Shown one piece after another: positions 1-9,722 of a stretch of DNA of 64,000 nucleotides (position 1 is its first letter; each line of letters starts with the position of its first letter). This DNA is from an uncultured Bacteroidota bacterium. GTDB lineage: Bacteria > Bacteroidota > Bacteroidia > Flavobacteriales > Flavobacteriaceae. The DNA lies in contig CACHZY010000006.1 of the NCBI GenBank assembly GCA_902584445.1, positions 1 to 64,000 of the forward strand. Reading direction: 5' to 3'. Below the pieces are notes generated by a model that saw only the letters and a list, made by a program, of their open reading frames with translations, did no database searches and had not been told where the DNA came from. A program made the translations under genes and the position numbers.

Positions 1-605
1 TGCGCTCTAATGACCAAATCGTAGATGTATATGGAGGTCCTGTTCTACCCAATACTGATGAAAATATTTCTTCTACAAGCAAACAGCTGGTAACCAATGC
101 AAATGAATCCTTCCGATTTATTAAGTTAAAGTCCAACCTTGAGCCCATTTTTAAGAAGAGATTTTGGAAAAGTAAATTATTTTTTAATCTGATTGCTTCA
201 CCATTCATTTTACTGTTTGCCTTTGTTATGTTTACGAGACGCAACCAGAGAATTTATAATGATGTTGAGGGATCGAGATTGAGGCTAGCAAACCGATTGG
301 CTAAAAAGTATCTTGGTGAGGCAAAAAAGAACATGAGTAATAAACCCCTTTTTTATGATGCTTTAGAACGAGCACTTTACAATTACCTAAAAGCAAAGTT
401 GAAAATTAAAACGGACGATTTTAGCAAAGAAAAAATAACGGAATTATTAGCCGTGAAAAACCTATCTCAAAGTGAAACAAGTGCATTTGTAGCACTTTTA
501 GAGAACTGTGAAATCGCGAGATATTCGCCCGCTACTGATTTTAAAATGCAACAAGACTTTGATCAAGCGCTTCAGGTAATCTCAAATATTGATAAAAAAT
601 TATGA
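1..605 (+). CDS. batD: BatD-like protein, C-terminal part (5' end outside window)
   Basis: The frame is open from base 3, so the N-terminal part of the protein lies upstream of the window. The visible ~200 residues contain one hydrophobic membrane segment (bases ~177-233) followed by basic TRRNQR and a charged helical tail with the segment ALERALYNYLKAKLKI. That is the layout of the C-terminus of BatD, a large membrane protein of the Bacteroidota aerotolerance (Bat) operon whose biochemical role is not settled. Its TGA stop overlaps the ATG of the next gene (ATGA), which is BatE-like; this neighbour supports the call. The first internal ATG at 228 is not the real start, because coding continues upstream of it. 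Confidence 0.85.
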   Translation, partial: RSNDQIVDVYGGPVLPNTDENISSTSKQLVTNANESFRFIKLKSNLEPIFKKRFWKSKLFFNLIASPFILLFAFVMFTRRNQRIYNDVEGSRLRLANRLAKKYLGEAKKNMSNKPLFYDALERALYNYLKAKLKIKTDDFSKEKITELLAVKNLSQSETSAFVALLENCEIARYSPATDFKMQQDFDQALQVISNIDKKL

Positions 606-1369
606 GAAAGCTATTGATATTACTTTTTGTAATACTTTTTATCTCTATGGGTTTTGGACAAGACAATGATCAGACGTTTGAAAACGCCAATACTGCATAC
701 AATGCAGGTCAGTTTGAAAAGGCATTGCTATTGTACAAACAAATTTTAGAATCAGGGGAACACAGCGCAGCTCTTTACTTCAATATGGGAAATTGTTATT
801 ACCGATTAAATAATGTTGCAGAAAGTATTTTCTTTTTCGAAAAAGCCAAAAAATTGAACCCCTTTGACGAAGACATATCAATCAACAGTGCTTTTGCTCA
901 GAATATGGCGATAGATGCGGTAGAGATGTTGCCTATATCTCAAGTCACTAAATTTAAGGACAGCTTAGTTGAATTATTTAACCAAGAAGGCTGGGCTCTG
1001 GTTTTGATACTTTTGTCATGGTTATTGGTTATTTTTTGGGGACTTTATTTGAAAAATAAAACACCCTTATTTAAAAGGATTTTCTTTGTTAGCACAATAT
1101 TAACGGCTTTATTTTTAGCAAGTTCTGTATCTATTTCAATTATTAAATCAGCTGATGAAGCTGCCACTACCTATGGCATCTTGTTTAATGAAAAGATTGA
1201 AGTTTGGGCAGAACCCAATACTAGAGCAGAAGGATTATTTATTCTCCATGAAGGAACTAAAGTTCAGCTTTTGGATGCCCTCCAAGAATGGCAAAAAATT
1301 AGAATTGCTAATGGTTCTGAGGGCTGGATTAAGGACGGTAGCGTTCGAAGCCTTAAAGGATTTAAATAA
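602..1369 (+). CDS. batE: BatE-like TPR and SH3 domain protein
   Basis: 255 residues: signal peptide (1-19, ending GFGQ), TPR-type helices (~25-95, with ALYFNMGNCYYRLNN), two membrane helices (~131-150 and ~160-181) and a C-terminal bacterial SH3 domain (~185-252, with EGLFILHEGTKVQLLD and GSEGWIKDGSV). This order is that of BatE, the last protein of the Bacteroidota Bat operon, linked in the literature to oxygen tolerance and cell-envelope function. The start overlaps the batD stop by four bases, so translation is probably coupled. The 3' end overlaps the convergent cvpA gene by 8 bp, leaving no room for a separate terminator. Confidence 0.88.
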   Translation: MRKLLILLFVILFISMGFGQDNDQTFENANTAYNAGQFEKALLLYKQILESGEHSAALYFNMGNCYYRLNNVAESIFFFEKAKKLNPFDEDISINSAFAQNMAIDAVEMLPISQVTKFKDSLVELFNQEGWALVLILLSWLLVIFWGLYLKNKTPLFKRIFFVSTILTALFLASSVSISIIKSADEAATTYGILFNEKIEVWAEPNTRAEGLFILHEGTKVQLLDALQEWQKIRIANGSEGWIKDGSVRSLKGFK

Positions 1370-1871
1370 GATCATTGGGCAGTTCTTCACTAAACTTACT
1401 ACCCCAATTAAAAAGATACTCTCCCAGCTCGGTGATGGGACCATATAAAATAGACTGATTAATCATTTCCTGGTCGATAATTGTTATCCATTGATTTATT
1501 TTTATAATAAAAAATAGAACAACACTACTTAGCACAGCCCATTTTAAAACGCCAAAAACAGAACCGAGGAACTTGTTGAATAAACCTAAGTAGGCCTGGC
1601 TTAATATTTTCGTCAAACCTTTTGCTAAAACTGATACTCCATAAACAATAAGGATAAATACCAATAAATAGGAAATTGTTTTTATTGCCACGGGGTTCCA
1701 ATCAAAAAAACCTTTAATTTTCTCTCCTATAAAACTGGAAAATTTTACCGCCCCTTGGACTCCTAAAAATAAGGCACCTAGGCTAGCAACTTCAACAACA
1801 AACCCTTTTTTAAAACCTTTGAAAAATCCAAATCCTAGAGCAAGGGTAACAATAATATCAAACACATTCAC
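1362..1871 (-). CDS. CvpA family membrane protein
   Basis: About 169 residues with four hydrophobic helices and the CvpA N-terminal pattern FDIIVTLALGFGFFKGFKKGF. In E. coli CvpA is needed for colicin V production; in Bacteroidota its role is unknown. I place the start at a GTG (1871) giving VNVFDII, because family members begin directly with this stretch. A longer frame from 1943 would add 24 unrelated residues and overlap the divergent gene. The 3' end overlaps batE by 8 bp in convergent orientation. Confidence 0.85.
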   Translation of the reverse strand: MNVFDIIVTLALGFGFFKGFKKGFVVEVASLGALFLGVQGAVKFSSFIGEKIKGFFDWNPVAIKTISYLLVFILIVYGVSVLAKGLTKILSQAYLGLFNKFLGSVFGVLKWAVLSSVVLFFIIKINQWITIIDQEMINQSILYGPITELGEYLFNWGSKFSEELPNDLI

Positions 1872-1925
1872 AATACTAAAGTACTTTATTTTTAGGAAGT
1901 AAGTACTAGATTTTCTTAAAGCAAG

Positions 1926-1933
1926 TATCTTTG
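1926..1933 (+). promoter_or_regulatory. Bacteroidota -7 box (TATCTTTG) for the 1938 gene
   Basis: TATCTTTG matches the Bacteroidota -7 consensus TAnnTTTG. It ends only four bases before the GTG start at 1938, so the transcript would begin at or next to the start codon (leaderless). No clear -33 TTTG is seen. Confidence 0.55.
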
Positions 1934-1937
1934 TAGG

Positions 1938-2306
1938 GTGCAAAAAAATTTAAGTCGAGATCAAAAATTAAAAGACCGATGGGATAATTTGATTATTTTA
2001 TTGAGCGATAAGTTTTCTGATTGCGAAACACTAGATGTTGAAGGTATTCTCTATTTGGTTGGTTTGCAAGAATTGGGGCAAGTGCATCATAAAATGAGAA
2101 AGGATGACAATTTAAACTTAATTCATATTGGAATATGTAGTGTATTAGAGCCCTATGGATATTATCGTTTTGACTACTATGATGAAGATGGTTGGCCTCA
2201 TTTTCAGCTTTTAGAACCATTGCCAGCACTCAAGCCTGGTGAGCAAACTATATTAATGAAAGAAGCATTGGTAACCTATTTTTTAAAACGAGATATAATT
2301 CAATAA
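1938..2306 (+). CDS. conserved hypothetical protein upstream of pheS
   Basis: 122 residues, soluble, no signal peptide or membrane helix. The sequence is rich in acidic and aromatic residues (YYRFDYYDEDGWPHF, then LEPLPALKPGEQ). I do not recognise a characterised family. It reads in the same direction as pheS, which follows after 17 bp, so the two are probably co-transcribed. The GTG start is supported by the TATCTTTG box four bases upstream. It is divergent from cvpA. Confidence 0.75.
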   Translation: MQKNLSRDQKLKDRWDNLIILLSDKFSDCETLDVEGILYLVGLQELGQVHHKMRKDDNLNLIHIGICSVLEPYGYYRFDYYDEDGWPHFQLLEPLPALKPGEQTILMKEALVTYFLKRDIIQ

Positions 2307-2323
2307 ATGTTTATTTTTAAAGG

Positions 2324-3340
2324 ATGATTAAAAAAATTAATAAAAACTTGGAATTGGTTAAGGTATTTAGTGCCGAATCAAAGGAGGAGGCCGAAGCATT
2401 TCGAATTAAGTATTTGGGAAAAAAGGGTATTTTAAATAATTTTTTTACTCAATTTAAAGTGTTACCTCCTTCTGAAAAGAAGGAATATGGGCAGTCATTA
2501 AATCTTCTAAAGAAAGCAGTAACAGAAAAAGTGAAAGCCTTTCAATTAAAAACTGATATTTCCTCTTTAATTGGTAGTTCTGGAGATTTGACTAGACCGG
2601 GTTTCCCCCTTGATTTAGGTTCCAGACACCCTCTGTCCTTGGTTAAAAGTAGAATAGTGGATATATTTACTCAAATCGGATTTAATATTTCTCACGGACC
2701 TGAAATAGAGGATGATTGGCATAATTTCACCGCTCTAAACCTTCCTGAACACCACCCTGCAAGAGACATGCAGGATACCTTTTTTATTCAAACAAGTCCT
2801 GATATATTGTTGCGAACCCACACCTCATCTGTTCAAGTCAGATTTATGGAAAATAATCAACCACCCATACGAACAATTTCTCCTGGGCGAGTTTTTAGAA
2901 ATGAGGCTATTTCTGCAAGATCTCATTGTATATTTCATCAGGTAGAAGGTTTATACATTGATAAAAATGTTTCATTTTCAGATTTAAAGCAAACTTTACT
3001 TTATTTAACTAAAGCTCTATTTGGAAAGTCCAAAATACGCCTAAGGCCCTCTTATTTTCCATTTACGGAACCAAGTGCAGAAGTTGACATATATTGGGGT
3101 TTAGATACGGAAACTGATTATAGAATTACTAAGGGAACTGGTTGGTTGGAAATCATGGGTTGTGGTATGGTAGATCCAAATGTTTTAAAAAATTGTAATA
3201 TTGATCCTGATGTTTATTCTGGGTATGCTTTTGGAATGGGAATTGAGCGCATTGCAATGTTGCTTTATCAAGTAGGTGATATTAGATTATTTTTTGAAAA
3301 TGACGTTCGTTTTTTAACCCAATTTAAATCAGGGATTTAA
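2324..3340 (+). CDS. pheS: phenylalanyl-tRNA synthetase alpha subunit
   Basis: 338 residues, normal length for bacterial PheS. It forms an alpha2-beta2 enzyme with PheT and charges tRNA-Phe. N-terminal coiled-coil arm (~1-90), then the class II catalytic core with motif 2 ([20 protein letters not shown]), [10 protein letters not shown] and motif 3 ([13 protein letters not shown]). PheT is not in the window, as is usual in Bacteroidota where the two genes are unlinked. The stop shares bases with that of gpsA (3337-3340). Confidence 0.96.
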   Translation: MIKKINKNLELVKVFSAESKEEAEAFRIKYLGKKGILNNFFTQFKVLPPSEKKEYGQSLNLLKKAVTEKVKAFQLKTDISSLIGSSGDLTRPGFPLDLGSRHPLSLVKSRIVDIFTQIGFNISHGPEIEDDWHNFTALNLPEHHPARDMQDTFFIQTSPDILLRTHTSSVQVRFMENNQPPIRTISPGRVFRNEAISARSHCIFHQVEGLYIDKNVSFSDLKQTLLYLTKALFGKSKIRLRPSYFPFTEPSAEVDIYWGLDTETDYRITKGTGWLEIMGCGMVDPNVLKNCNIDPDVYSGYAFGMGIERIAMLLYQVGDIRLFFENDVRFLTQFKSGI

Positions 3341-4374
3341 TCTAATTTTTTTACTAATTTTTTAAAAACCCTATCCGCATTTTTACCTTCATAAAGAATG
3401 CTGAAGACCGCATCAATAATTGGAATACGTGTAGGATAATCACTGTTGATAATTTTAGCTGACTTTGTTGCATAATAGCCCTCTGCTATCATTTGCATTT
3501 CCGTTTGAGCAGCCTTTACAGAATAACCTTTTCCTATCATGCTACCAAAGGTTCGGTTACGACTAAAAACTGAGTAACTAGTAACTAATAGATCGCCCAA
3601 GTAAGCAGAGTTATTAATGTTACGTTTAAAGTTGTAGACATCTTTTATAAACCTTTTCATCTCTCGGATCGCATTACTCATTAAAACACTTTGAAAATTA
3701 TCCCCATAACCTATTGAATGAGCAATTCCTGCTGCTATTGCATAAATATTTTTGAGCATACTTGCGTATTCAGTTCCAATAATGTCATTGGAAATTTTAA
3801 TACGGATGTAATTAGTATTCAACATTAAGGCAATTACTTTTGCTAAATTAGTATTTGAGCAGGCCACGGTTAGAAATGAAAGTCGTTCCATTGCAACCTC
3901 CTCTGCATGACAAGGACCAGTTATCACGCCAATTTTTTCATATGGAACCTTATATTTTTCATGTAAATGTTTACCAACAATTAACATACTTTGTGGTACA
4001 ACTCCCTTAACTGCTGTAAATATTATTTTTTCATTTATTGAGGTATCAATTTTTGCAAATTCAGACGAAATAAATGCCGATGGAATTGCAATAATTAAAA
4101 TATCAGCATCCACAATTACCTCATTAATGTTGGAACTTATCTTGAGCCGCTTTGTATTGAGACTTATTGAGCTAATGTAATTTGGGTTGTGATGATTTGT
4201 TTTGATAAATTCAATATTGATATCTTTTCGAATATACCACCCAACCTTCCTTTTATTTTCTGTAATAATTTTTATTAAGGCGGTGGCCCAACTTCCTCCA
4301 CCTAATACAGCAATTTTAAGTTTATTTTTTAAAAGTATATGGTTAAAGTAAGGTCTTCTAATCGAGTGATTCAT
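3337..4374 (-). CDS. gpsA: NAD(P)H-dependent glycerol-3-phosphate dehydrogenase
   Basis: Reduces dihydroxyacetone phosphate to sn-glycerol 3-phosphate for phospholipid synthesis. The dinucleotide fold starts with [17 protein letters not shown]. Further family motifs are [13 protein letters not shown] and [19 protein letters not shown], which carries the catalytic lysine region. I chose the ATG at 4374 (MNHSIRRP); an upstream ATG at 4407 would run into the next gene. Either way there is a ~18-residue leader before the Rossmann strand that most GpsA proteins lack. It lies 14 bp behind the upstream membrane protein gene and shares its stop bases with pheS. Confidence 0.93.
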   Translation of the reverse strand: MNHSIRRPYFNHILLKNKLKIAVLGGGSWATALIKIITENKRKVGWYIRKDINIEFIKTNHHNPNYISSISLNTKRLKISSNINEVIVDADILIIAIPSAFISSEFAKIDTSINEKIIFTAVKGVVPQSMLIVGKHLHEKYKVPYEKIGVITGPCHAEEVAMERLSFLTVACSNTNLAKVIALMLNTNYIRIKISNDIIGTEYASMLKNIYAIAAGIAHSIGYGDNFQSVLMSNAIREMKRFIKDVYNFKRNINNSAYLGDLLVTSYSVFSRNRTFGSMIGKGYSVKAAQTEMQMIAEGYYATKSAKIINSDYPTRIPIIDAVFSILYEGKNADRVFKKLVKKLD

Positions 4375-4388
4375 AGTTAATGAGTATT

Positions 4389-4826
4389 TTAACGGAAGTT
4401 TTCCCAATGTATTCTCGTTATTGTAAGTAAAAGCCCCAAACCATAGAAAATAGCAATTCTTAGGAATTTTTTTTCTGGGTCACTTTGTTTTTTGTGTACT
4501 GACCATCCCACGGTAATTAAAACAATTGCAATTATATTTAAAAAGGGATGTTCGACTAAATAAAAACGAATTTGACTATTTGACATTACATTCACAAAAC
4601 CAAGTTTAGACCACTGGTTAAACCAAGGTGATACTAAATATAACATTAGTCCGATTAGTAGTTGAAAGTGAGAAAATATTAGTCCAAAAAGGGAAATTCT
4701 AAGATCTTTTGACTCAAAAACTTTACCTTTAATTTTACCCATTAAAGCATTAAAAACAGCATATATTATAACCAACAAAGTTAGATAACTCCAATAATAA
4801 TACAAGATTCTAATTAGTGGATACAT
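4389..4826 (-). CDS. small four-helix membrane protein (cytochrome b-like annotation in relatives)
   Basis: 145 residues with about four hydrophobic segments (~12-30, 47-66, 93-112, 122-138) and histidines near the helix ends (HFQLLIG, EHPFLNI, TRIHWENF). Flavobacterial proteins of this shape are often labelled cytochrome b-like; I see no decisive haem-binding motif. It is the first gene of a likely two-gene unit with gpsA, 14 bp apart. The function is unknown. Confidence 0.7.
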   Translation of the reverse strand: MYPLIRILYYYWSYLTLLVIIYAVFNALMGKIKGKVFESKDLRISLFGLIFSHFQLLIGLMLYLVSPWFNQWSKLGFVNVMSNSQIRFYLVEHPFLNIIAIVLITVGWSVHKKQSDPEKKFLRIAIFYGLGLLLTITRIHWENFR

Positions 4827-4892
4827 CTATAAAAGATTTATGGAATATTTAATTTTTTAAGAGATTAACTTAGATTTTAAATATAAATGCTA

Positions 4893-5339
4893 TCACATCT
4901 TTGAATTATAATAATTAGGATTTCCAGTTACTTCTTTTCCCAGCCAATCTGGTTTTTTAAAAGGTGTATTTTCCATTGGCAATTCGATTTCAGCTAAAAC
5001 TAATCCTTTTTTATGACTTAAAAACTCATCAACCTCAATTGTTAATGAACCATGTGGAATAATATATCTGATTTTTTCAATTGGCATATCCATTGCTAAT
5101 TCAAGTAGTGACTTTGCTTCACTTTTTGGGATAAATTTTTCCCACTCAAGTCTTGATGTACCCTCTTTATTGCTTCTACCCTTAATTGTTAAACACCCCT
5201 CTTCGTTTATAAGCCTAACCCTTACTGTTCTATCGGGATCTTTATTGAGATAGCCTTGTAAAATATGTTTTTTTTCAATAGAGAACTTTTTAAATAGACT
5301 ACCTATAACTAAAAATTTTCTTTCGATTTCTTTTTTCAT
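4893..5339 (-). CDS. CYTH domain protein (triphosphate tunnel enzyme family)
   Basis: 148 residues. It begins with the CYTH signature EIERKFLV (ExExK) and continues with charged alternating strands: RTVRVRL, CLTIKG, LEWEKFIP, TIEVDEF and LVLAEIELP. This is the eight-stranded tunnel fold that binds triphosphates with a divalent metal. Known members are inorganic triphosphatases, thiamine triphosphatases and class IV adenylyl cyclases; the short CYTH-only form is most often an inorganic triphosphatase, but the substrate cannot be read from sequence. It stands alone between pyk and the gpsA unit. Confidence 0.88.
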   Translation of the reverse strand: MKKEIERKFLVIGSLFKKFSIEKKHILQGYLNKDPDRTVRVRLINEEGCLTIKGRSNKEGTSRLEWEKFIPKSEAKSLLELAMDMPIEKIRYIIPHGSLTIEVDEFLSHKKGLVLAEIELPMENTPFKKPDWLGKEVTGNPNYYNSKM

Positions 5340-5512
5340 AAACTAAAAATTAAAATCTATATATTAATTATGAATAAAAAAATACTAATATCAATTTTTT
5401 ATAGTATTCTTAAATTAAAATATTTTTGATTATAAACAAAAAGCAAATTAAACAGGGTCAGAAAAAGAATTTTTTATTCAATATTATTCTTTAAGAGCGA
5501 TGATTAGATCTT

Positions 5513-5527
5513 CTCACTAAAAGTGAG
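5513..5527. other. short inverted repeat downstream of pyk
   Basis: CTCACT-AAA-AGTGAG forms a 6-bp stem with a 3-base loop in the 210-bp gap after the pyk stop. No T-run follows on the minus strand, so it is at best a weak terminator or an RNA 3' end stabiliser. Nothing else was recognised in this gap. Confidence 0.3.
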
Positions 5528-5549
5528 TTATTTAAATATATTTTTTTCC

Positions 5550-6977
5550 TCAAACAATTGAAACCCTTAAAGTGTTTACCATTCCCTTATCTATAATTGG
5601 CATTGCAGTAAGGTTAATTAGCAAGTCTCCTTTATCTACATACCCCTTGTCTTTTGCAATTTTATTTATTTGTTCTACTGTTTTATCAGTGCTTTCAAAG
5701 CTGTCATAAAAAAAAGCTTTTACGCCCCAAATCAAATTTAGTTGAGTGAGTATACGTTTGTTTGAGGTAAATACCAAAATATGTGAATTAGGTCGCCAAG
5801 CTGAAACTTGAAATGCAGTATATCCACTATTAGTTAATGTACAAATAGCTTTTGCTTGAACATCATTTGCAATGTGAACAGCATGGTAGCAAATAGATTT
5901 TGTAACGAACCTTACAGTCCTAATATTTGGTGGTTTTTGAGGAACAGTAATTAATTCGGAATGTTCTACGCTGTGAATAATTGAGCTCATAGTTTGGATT
6001 ACTTCAACAGGATATTTTCCAACTGAAGTTTCCCCGGAAAGCATCACTGCATCAGCTCCATCCATAACAGAATTAGCAACATCATTAACTTCTGCCCTTG
6101 AAGCTGTTAAGCAATCAATCATACTTTCCATCATCTGAGTAGCTATGATTACAGGAATTCTAGCTTTTTTAGCACGCTTGACCAATTCTTTTTGAATTAG
6201 AGGGACTTCAGCGGGAGGAATTTCAACGCCCAAATCACCTCTTGCGACCATTAAGCCGTCACAGTATGAAATAATTTTATCAATATTCTCAATTGCCTCA
6301 GGTTTTTCAATTTTAGCAATAATTGGAATTTTGTGAACGGTATGTTGATCAATCAAATTTTTTAAGTCCATTATATCATTACTGTTTCTTACGAAAGAAA
6401 GGGCAACCCAGTCAACATTTTGTTTAATTGCAAATTCAGCATCAATTACGTCCTTTGCAGTAAGAGCAGGCAATGATAATTTAGTATTAGGAAGGTTAAC
6501 ACCTTTTTTCGATTTTAGACTTCCTCCTTGAATTACTTTTGCTTTAACTATCGATTTTTTATCAGTGGAAACTACCTCAAAAATTAATTTACCGTCATCT
6601 AATAACACTCTTTCTCCAGGCTTAACATCTTTGGAGAAATTTTTATAATTCATATGGACTTTTTGCCTGTCTCCTATAAAAGTTTCACCGTTTTGAAAAG
6701 TGATTAGGTCTCCTGGCTCTAAACTTATTCCATCCTCAACCTTACCAATTCTTAGCTTAGGACCTTGAAGATCAGCTAAAATTGAGGTATTGGATTGAAG
6801 TTTTTCACTTACTTCCCTGATAATTTTAATTCGATTTTCAACTTCACTGTGGTCAGCATGCGAAAAATTAATGCGAAATACATCCACTCCCTCTAAAATC
6901 ATTTTTTTAATTATTAGGGGGGAGTCTGTTGAAGGACCTAAAGTAGCAACTATCTTGGTTTTTTTTCTTTCACTCAT
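5550..6977 (-). CDS. pyk: pyruvate kinase
   Basis: 475 residues. Converts phosphoenolpyruvate and ADP to pyruvate and ATP, the last step of glycolysis. Motifs: TKIVATLGPSTDSP at the N-terminus, FRINFSHAD, the active-site lysine stretch IPIIAKIEKPEAIEN, GLMVARGDLGVEIP and ATQMMESM, followed by the C-terminal allosteric domain. It is the last gene of the acpP-fabF-rnc-IPExxxVDY-pyk run, three bases after the previous stop, an order common in Flavobacteriia. Confidence 0.96.
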   Translation of the reverse strand: MSERKKTKIVATLGPSTDSPLIIKKMILEGVDVFRINFSHADHSEVENRIKIIREVSEKLQSNTSILADLQGPKLRIGKVEDGISLEPGDLITFQNGETFIGDRQKVHMNYKNFSKDVKPGERVLLDDGKLIFEVVSTDKKSIVKAKVIQGGSLKSKKGVNLPNTKLSLPALTAKDVIDAEFAIKQNVDWVALSFVRNSNDIMDLKNLIDQHTVHKIPIIAKIEKPEAIENIDKIISYCDGLMVARGDLGVEIPPAEVPLIQKELVKRAKKARIPVIIATQMMESMIDCLTASRAEVNDVANSVMDGADAVMLSGETSVGKYPVEVIQTMSSIIHSVEHSELITVPQKPPNIRTVRFVTKSICYHAVHIANDVQAKAICTLTNSGYTAFQVSAWRPNSHILVFTSNKRILTQLNLIWGVKAFFYDSFESTDKTVEQINKIAKDKGYVDKGDLLINLTAMPIIDKGMVNTLRVSIV

Positions 6978-6980
6978 TAA

Positions 6981-7451
6981 TCAAAAATTTACACTAAGAT
7001 CAAGGGTTATTTTGCTTTGATGAGGCTGATAACAATATGAGACTTCCTTAATTATCTCTAATTCTTTAATTAATGAAGCTGCATCAATTCCTGAATTAAT
7101 TTTAATTATGTAATCCGCGTCTTTCAAATCTTGAACCAAATATAATTCTTTTGTTTCAGGTATATCAAATAAGCCTCCTCCCTTTTCTAAATCATCTTTA
7201 AATGATAAAGATCGATTTGAGAATAAGTAGCAAGATATTCCCCTAGCTATATCAATCCATTCGAAAATCTGGAATTCAAATTTTGATCCATTTTCGTAAA
7301 CTTTTTTCTTTAATTTAATGAATCTGGAATTGCAAGTTAGATTAATTAGATAAGCTAATTTGAAATCTTCACAGTTTGAATGGATAGATATCAGTTTGAA
7401 TTCCCCTTCATCAATATCTTCTAATATGTAGCGCTTTTTTTTATTCATCAA
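6981..7451 (-). CDS. IPExxxVDY-type conserved protein
   Basis: 156 residues, soluble, no signal peptide. The segment FDIPETKELYLVQDLKDADYIIKI corresponds in position to the motif that names the IPExxxVDY family of Bacteroidota, with IPE kept but VDY changed to LYL. The function is unknown. The gene lies between rnc (4-bp overlap) and pyk (3-bp gap), which is where members of this family usually sit; the context carries much of the weight of the call. Confidence 0.8.
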   Translation of the reverse strand: MMNKKKRYILEDIDEGEFKLISIHSNCEDFKLAYLINLTCNSRFIKLKKKVYENGSKFEFQIFEWIDIARGISCYLFSNRSLSFKDDLEKGGGLFDIPETKELYLVQDLKDADYIIKINSGIDAASLIKELEIIKEVSYCYQPHQSKITLDLSVNF

Positions 7452-8179
7452 ATTTTATATTTGATATTCATGGCATGATAAGCTCGTCGTGCAGATTTTT
7501 CTTCTGATTTTTTTTTGGAAATTTCCCTAGCTTTGACAATTAACCTATTGTTTAAATAAACACTTGTAGTGTAGTTAAATTTAGGATCCAAACCTTTATC
7601 TCTGTCAGTTTTAAATTGAACTATTTTTTTATTTTTTTGTCCCCATTCCAATAGTAAACCTTTGTAGCTAAGTATAGTGTGTTTTAACTGATCTAGGTCA
7701 ACATAATCAGATACTATTTTTTTTAAAATAAATTCTTTACACTTATCATAACCACGGTCAATAAAAATTGCTCCAACTAAAGCTTCCAATAGATTCCCAT
7801 GAATGTTATTTCCCAAATTTGCTTTTATTTCACCATCTATGAATTCAATTAAACCAAGTTTTTTCCCAATATTATTAAGATTTTCGCGACTTACAATTTT
7901 AGCCCTATACTTGGTTAGAGTTCCTTCTTTTGCTTCAGGAAATGATTGAAACAATAGGGCTGATATAACTATACTTAGCATTGAATCTCCTAGAAACTCT
8001 AATCTCTCGAAATTTATTGAGTTGCCATTATCATCTTTTAAGTTTGAAGATCTGTGAGTAAAAGCTTTTTGGTAAATTTCAACATTAACGATTTTTAGGG
8101 AAGTAATTTTCTTTAATCTACCAAAGAACATCCTTTCTTTTGTATTAGATGATCTTAGTATTTTGTTAAGAAAACTCAC
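7448..8179 (-). CDS. rnc: ribonuclease III
   Basis: 243 residues. Cuts double-stranded RNA in rRNA maturation and mRNA turnover. The catalytic domain holds the RNase III signature NFERLEFLGDSMLSIV (~58-73) and the downstream acidic motif GNLLEALVGAIFIDRGYDKC. A C-terminal double-stranded RNA-binding domain follows (~170-240: YKGLLLEWGQKNKK ... KKKSEEKSARRAYHAM). It lies 8 bp after fabF and overlaps the next gene by 4 bp. The acpP-fabF-rnc order is conserved in many bacteria. Confidence 0.95.
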   Translation of the reverse strand: MSFLNKILRSSNTKERMFFGRLKKITSLKIVNVEIYQKAFTHRSSNLKDDNGNSINFERLEFLGDSMLSIVISALLFQSFPEAKEGTLTKYRAKIVSRENLNNIGKKLGLIEFIDGEIKANLGNNIHGNLLEALVGAIFIDRGYDKCKEFILKKIVSDYVDLDQLKHTILSYKGLLLEWGQKNKKIVQFKTDRDKGLDPKFNYTTSVYLNNRLIVKAREISKKKSEEKSARRAYHAMNIKYKI

Positions 8180-8187
8180 ATTCTAAA

Positions 8188-9438
8188 TTAGCTAATTTTT
8201 TTGAAAAGTACACAGGCATTATGCCCCCCAAATCCAAAGGTATTGGAAATTGCAACATTAACTCTTCTTTTCTGTGGTTTTCCAAAAGTAAAATTAATTT
8301 TTGTATCTATTTGATCATCAATAGTTTGGTGATTAATAGTTGGAGGAACTAAATCATTTTGCATTGCCATTATCGATGCAATTGATTCAATTGCTCCTGC
8401 AGCTCCGAGAAGATGACCAGTCATTGACTTAGTGGAGTTTAAATTAATTTTATAAGCGTGCTCACCAAAAACAGATTTAACTGCATTGGTTTCAGCTACA
8501 TCTCCCAAAGGGGTAGAGGTGCCATGCATGTTGATTGTATCAACTTCTTCAGGTTTAATATTAGCATCTTTAAGGCAATTTAACATTACACTTTTTGCTC
8601 CAAGTCCCTCTGGATGAGGAGCAGTCATATGATGAGCATCTGCTGAAAGTCCTCCTCCCGCTAATTCGGCATATATTTTTGCGCCCCTCGCTTTGGCATG
8701 TTCGTATTCCTCAACTATTAATGCTCCAGCACCTTCGCCTAAAACAAAACCGTCTCGATTTTTATCAAATGGCCGAGAAGCAGTTTTGGGGTCATCATTT
8801 CGAGTTGATAAAGCATGCATACCGTTGAATCCCCCAATACCTGCAATAGTAATAGCAGCCTCAGATCCACCAGAAACTAATACATCGGCATAACCCATCC
8901 TAATATAATTTAACGAATCAATTAGTGCATTTGCTGAAGAGGCACAGGCAGATACAGTAGTAAAGTTTGGCCCTCTTAGCCCGTATTTTATAGAAATTAG
9001 TCCAGGAGCTATATCCGCAATCATTTTGGGAATGAAAAAGGGATTAAATCTTGGAGTACCATTTCCAGAGGCAAAGTCAAGAACTTCATTTTGAAAAGTT
9101 TCTAACCCACCTATTCCAGCGCCCCAAATAACCCCTATTCTGTCACAATCCTCTTTTTCAAATATTAAACCTGAGTCGATGATGGCCTCTTCAGCACTTA
9201 CAATAGCATACTGAGCAAAGCGGTCATATTTCCTTGCCTCTTTTCTATCCATAAAGTTTAATGGATCAAAATTTTTTAATTCACAAGCAAATTGTGTTTT
9301 AAACTTTGATGCATCAAAATGTGTGATTGGTCCAGCACCACTGACTCCAGACAATAAACCCCCCCAATATTCAGGGAGGGTATTTCCAATAGGAGTTAAG
9401 GCTCCCAATCCGGTAATTACTACACGTCTTGGTTTCAT
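8188..9438 (-). CDS. fabF: beta-ketoacyl-ACP synthase II
   Basis: 416 residues. Condenses malonyl-ACP with acyl-ACP in fatty acid elongation. The thiolase-fold catalytic triad is visible: the nucleophilic Cys in VSACASSANALID, the first His in MHGTSTPLGD and the second His in SMTGHLLGAAGA. The N-terminus RRVVITGLGALTPIGN is canonical. It sits 13 bp after acpP, its acyl carrier, in one operon. Confidence 0.96.
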   Translation of the reverse strand: MKPRRVVITGLGALTPIGNTLPEYWGGLLSGVSGAGPITHFDASKFKTQFACELKNFDPLNFMDRKEARKYDRFAQYAIVSAEEAIIDSGLIFEKEDCDRIGVIWGAGIGGLETFQNEVLDFASGNGTPRFNPFFIPKMIADIAPGLISIKYGLRGPNFTTVSACASSANALIDSLNYIRMGYADVLVSGGSEAAITIAGIGGFNGMHALSTRNDDPKTASRPFDKNRDGFVLGEGAGALIVEEYEHAKARGAKIYAELAGGGLSADAHHMTAPHPEGLGAKSVMLNCLKDANIKPEEVDTINMHGTSTPLGDVAETNAVKSVFGEHAYKINLNSTKSMTGHLLGAAGAIESIASIMAMQNDLVPPTINHQTIDDQIDTKINFTFGKPQKRRVNVAISNTFGFGGHNACVLFKKIS

Positions 9439-9451
9439 TTAAGCCAAGTAT

Positions 9452-9685
9452 TTATTTTGCTTGATCGATAAATTGAATCGCTTGCCCAACAGTGGCAATA
9501 TTTTCAGCTTGGTCATCCGGAATCTGAATATCAAATTCTTTTTCAAATTCCATAATTAGTTCAACCGTGTCTAAAGAATCAGCACCTAGATCATTGGTGA
9601 AATTGGCTTCAGTAACCACTTCGTTTTCGTCAACACCTAATTTGTCAACGATAATTGCTTTTACTCTTGATGAAATGTCAGACAT
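9452..9685 (-). CDS. acpP: acyl carrier protein
   Basis: 77 residues, acidic, with the 4'-phosphopantetheine attachment serine in [16 protein letters not shown]. It carries growing acyl chains in fatty acid synthesis. I use the ATG at 9685 (MSDISSRV), the usual ACP start, rather than a frame two residues longer. It is first in the operon with fabF, rnc and pyk, and a promoter box lies 29 bp upstream. Confidence 0.97.
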   Translation of the reverse strand: MSDISSRVKAIIVDKLGVDENEVVTEANFTNDLGADSLDTVELIMEFEKEFDIQIPDDQAENIATVGQAIQFIDQAK

Positions 9686-9714
9686 AATCAAAATTGATTT
9701 AAAATTACTGTGGA

Positions 9715-9722
9715 CAAAAATA
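9715..9722 (-). promoter_or_regulatory. probable -7 box (TATTTTTG) of the acpP operon
   Basis: Read on the minus strand, TATTTTTG matches TAnnTTTG and ends 29 bases before the acpP ATG. This would give a short leader. No good -33 TTTG is visible at the usual distance. Confidence 0.45.

Noticed and set aside
1155-1448. Frames overlapping the batE 3' end on both strands
   Set aside because: They are out-of-frame shadows of batE and cvpA, which have clear domain support.
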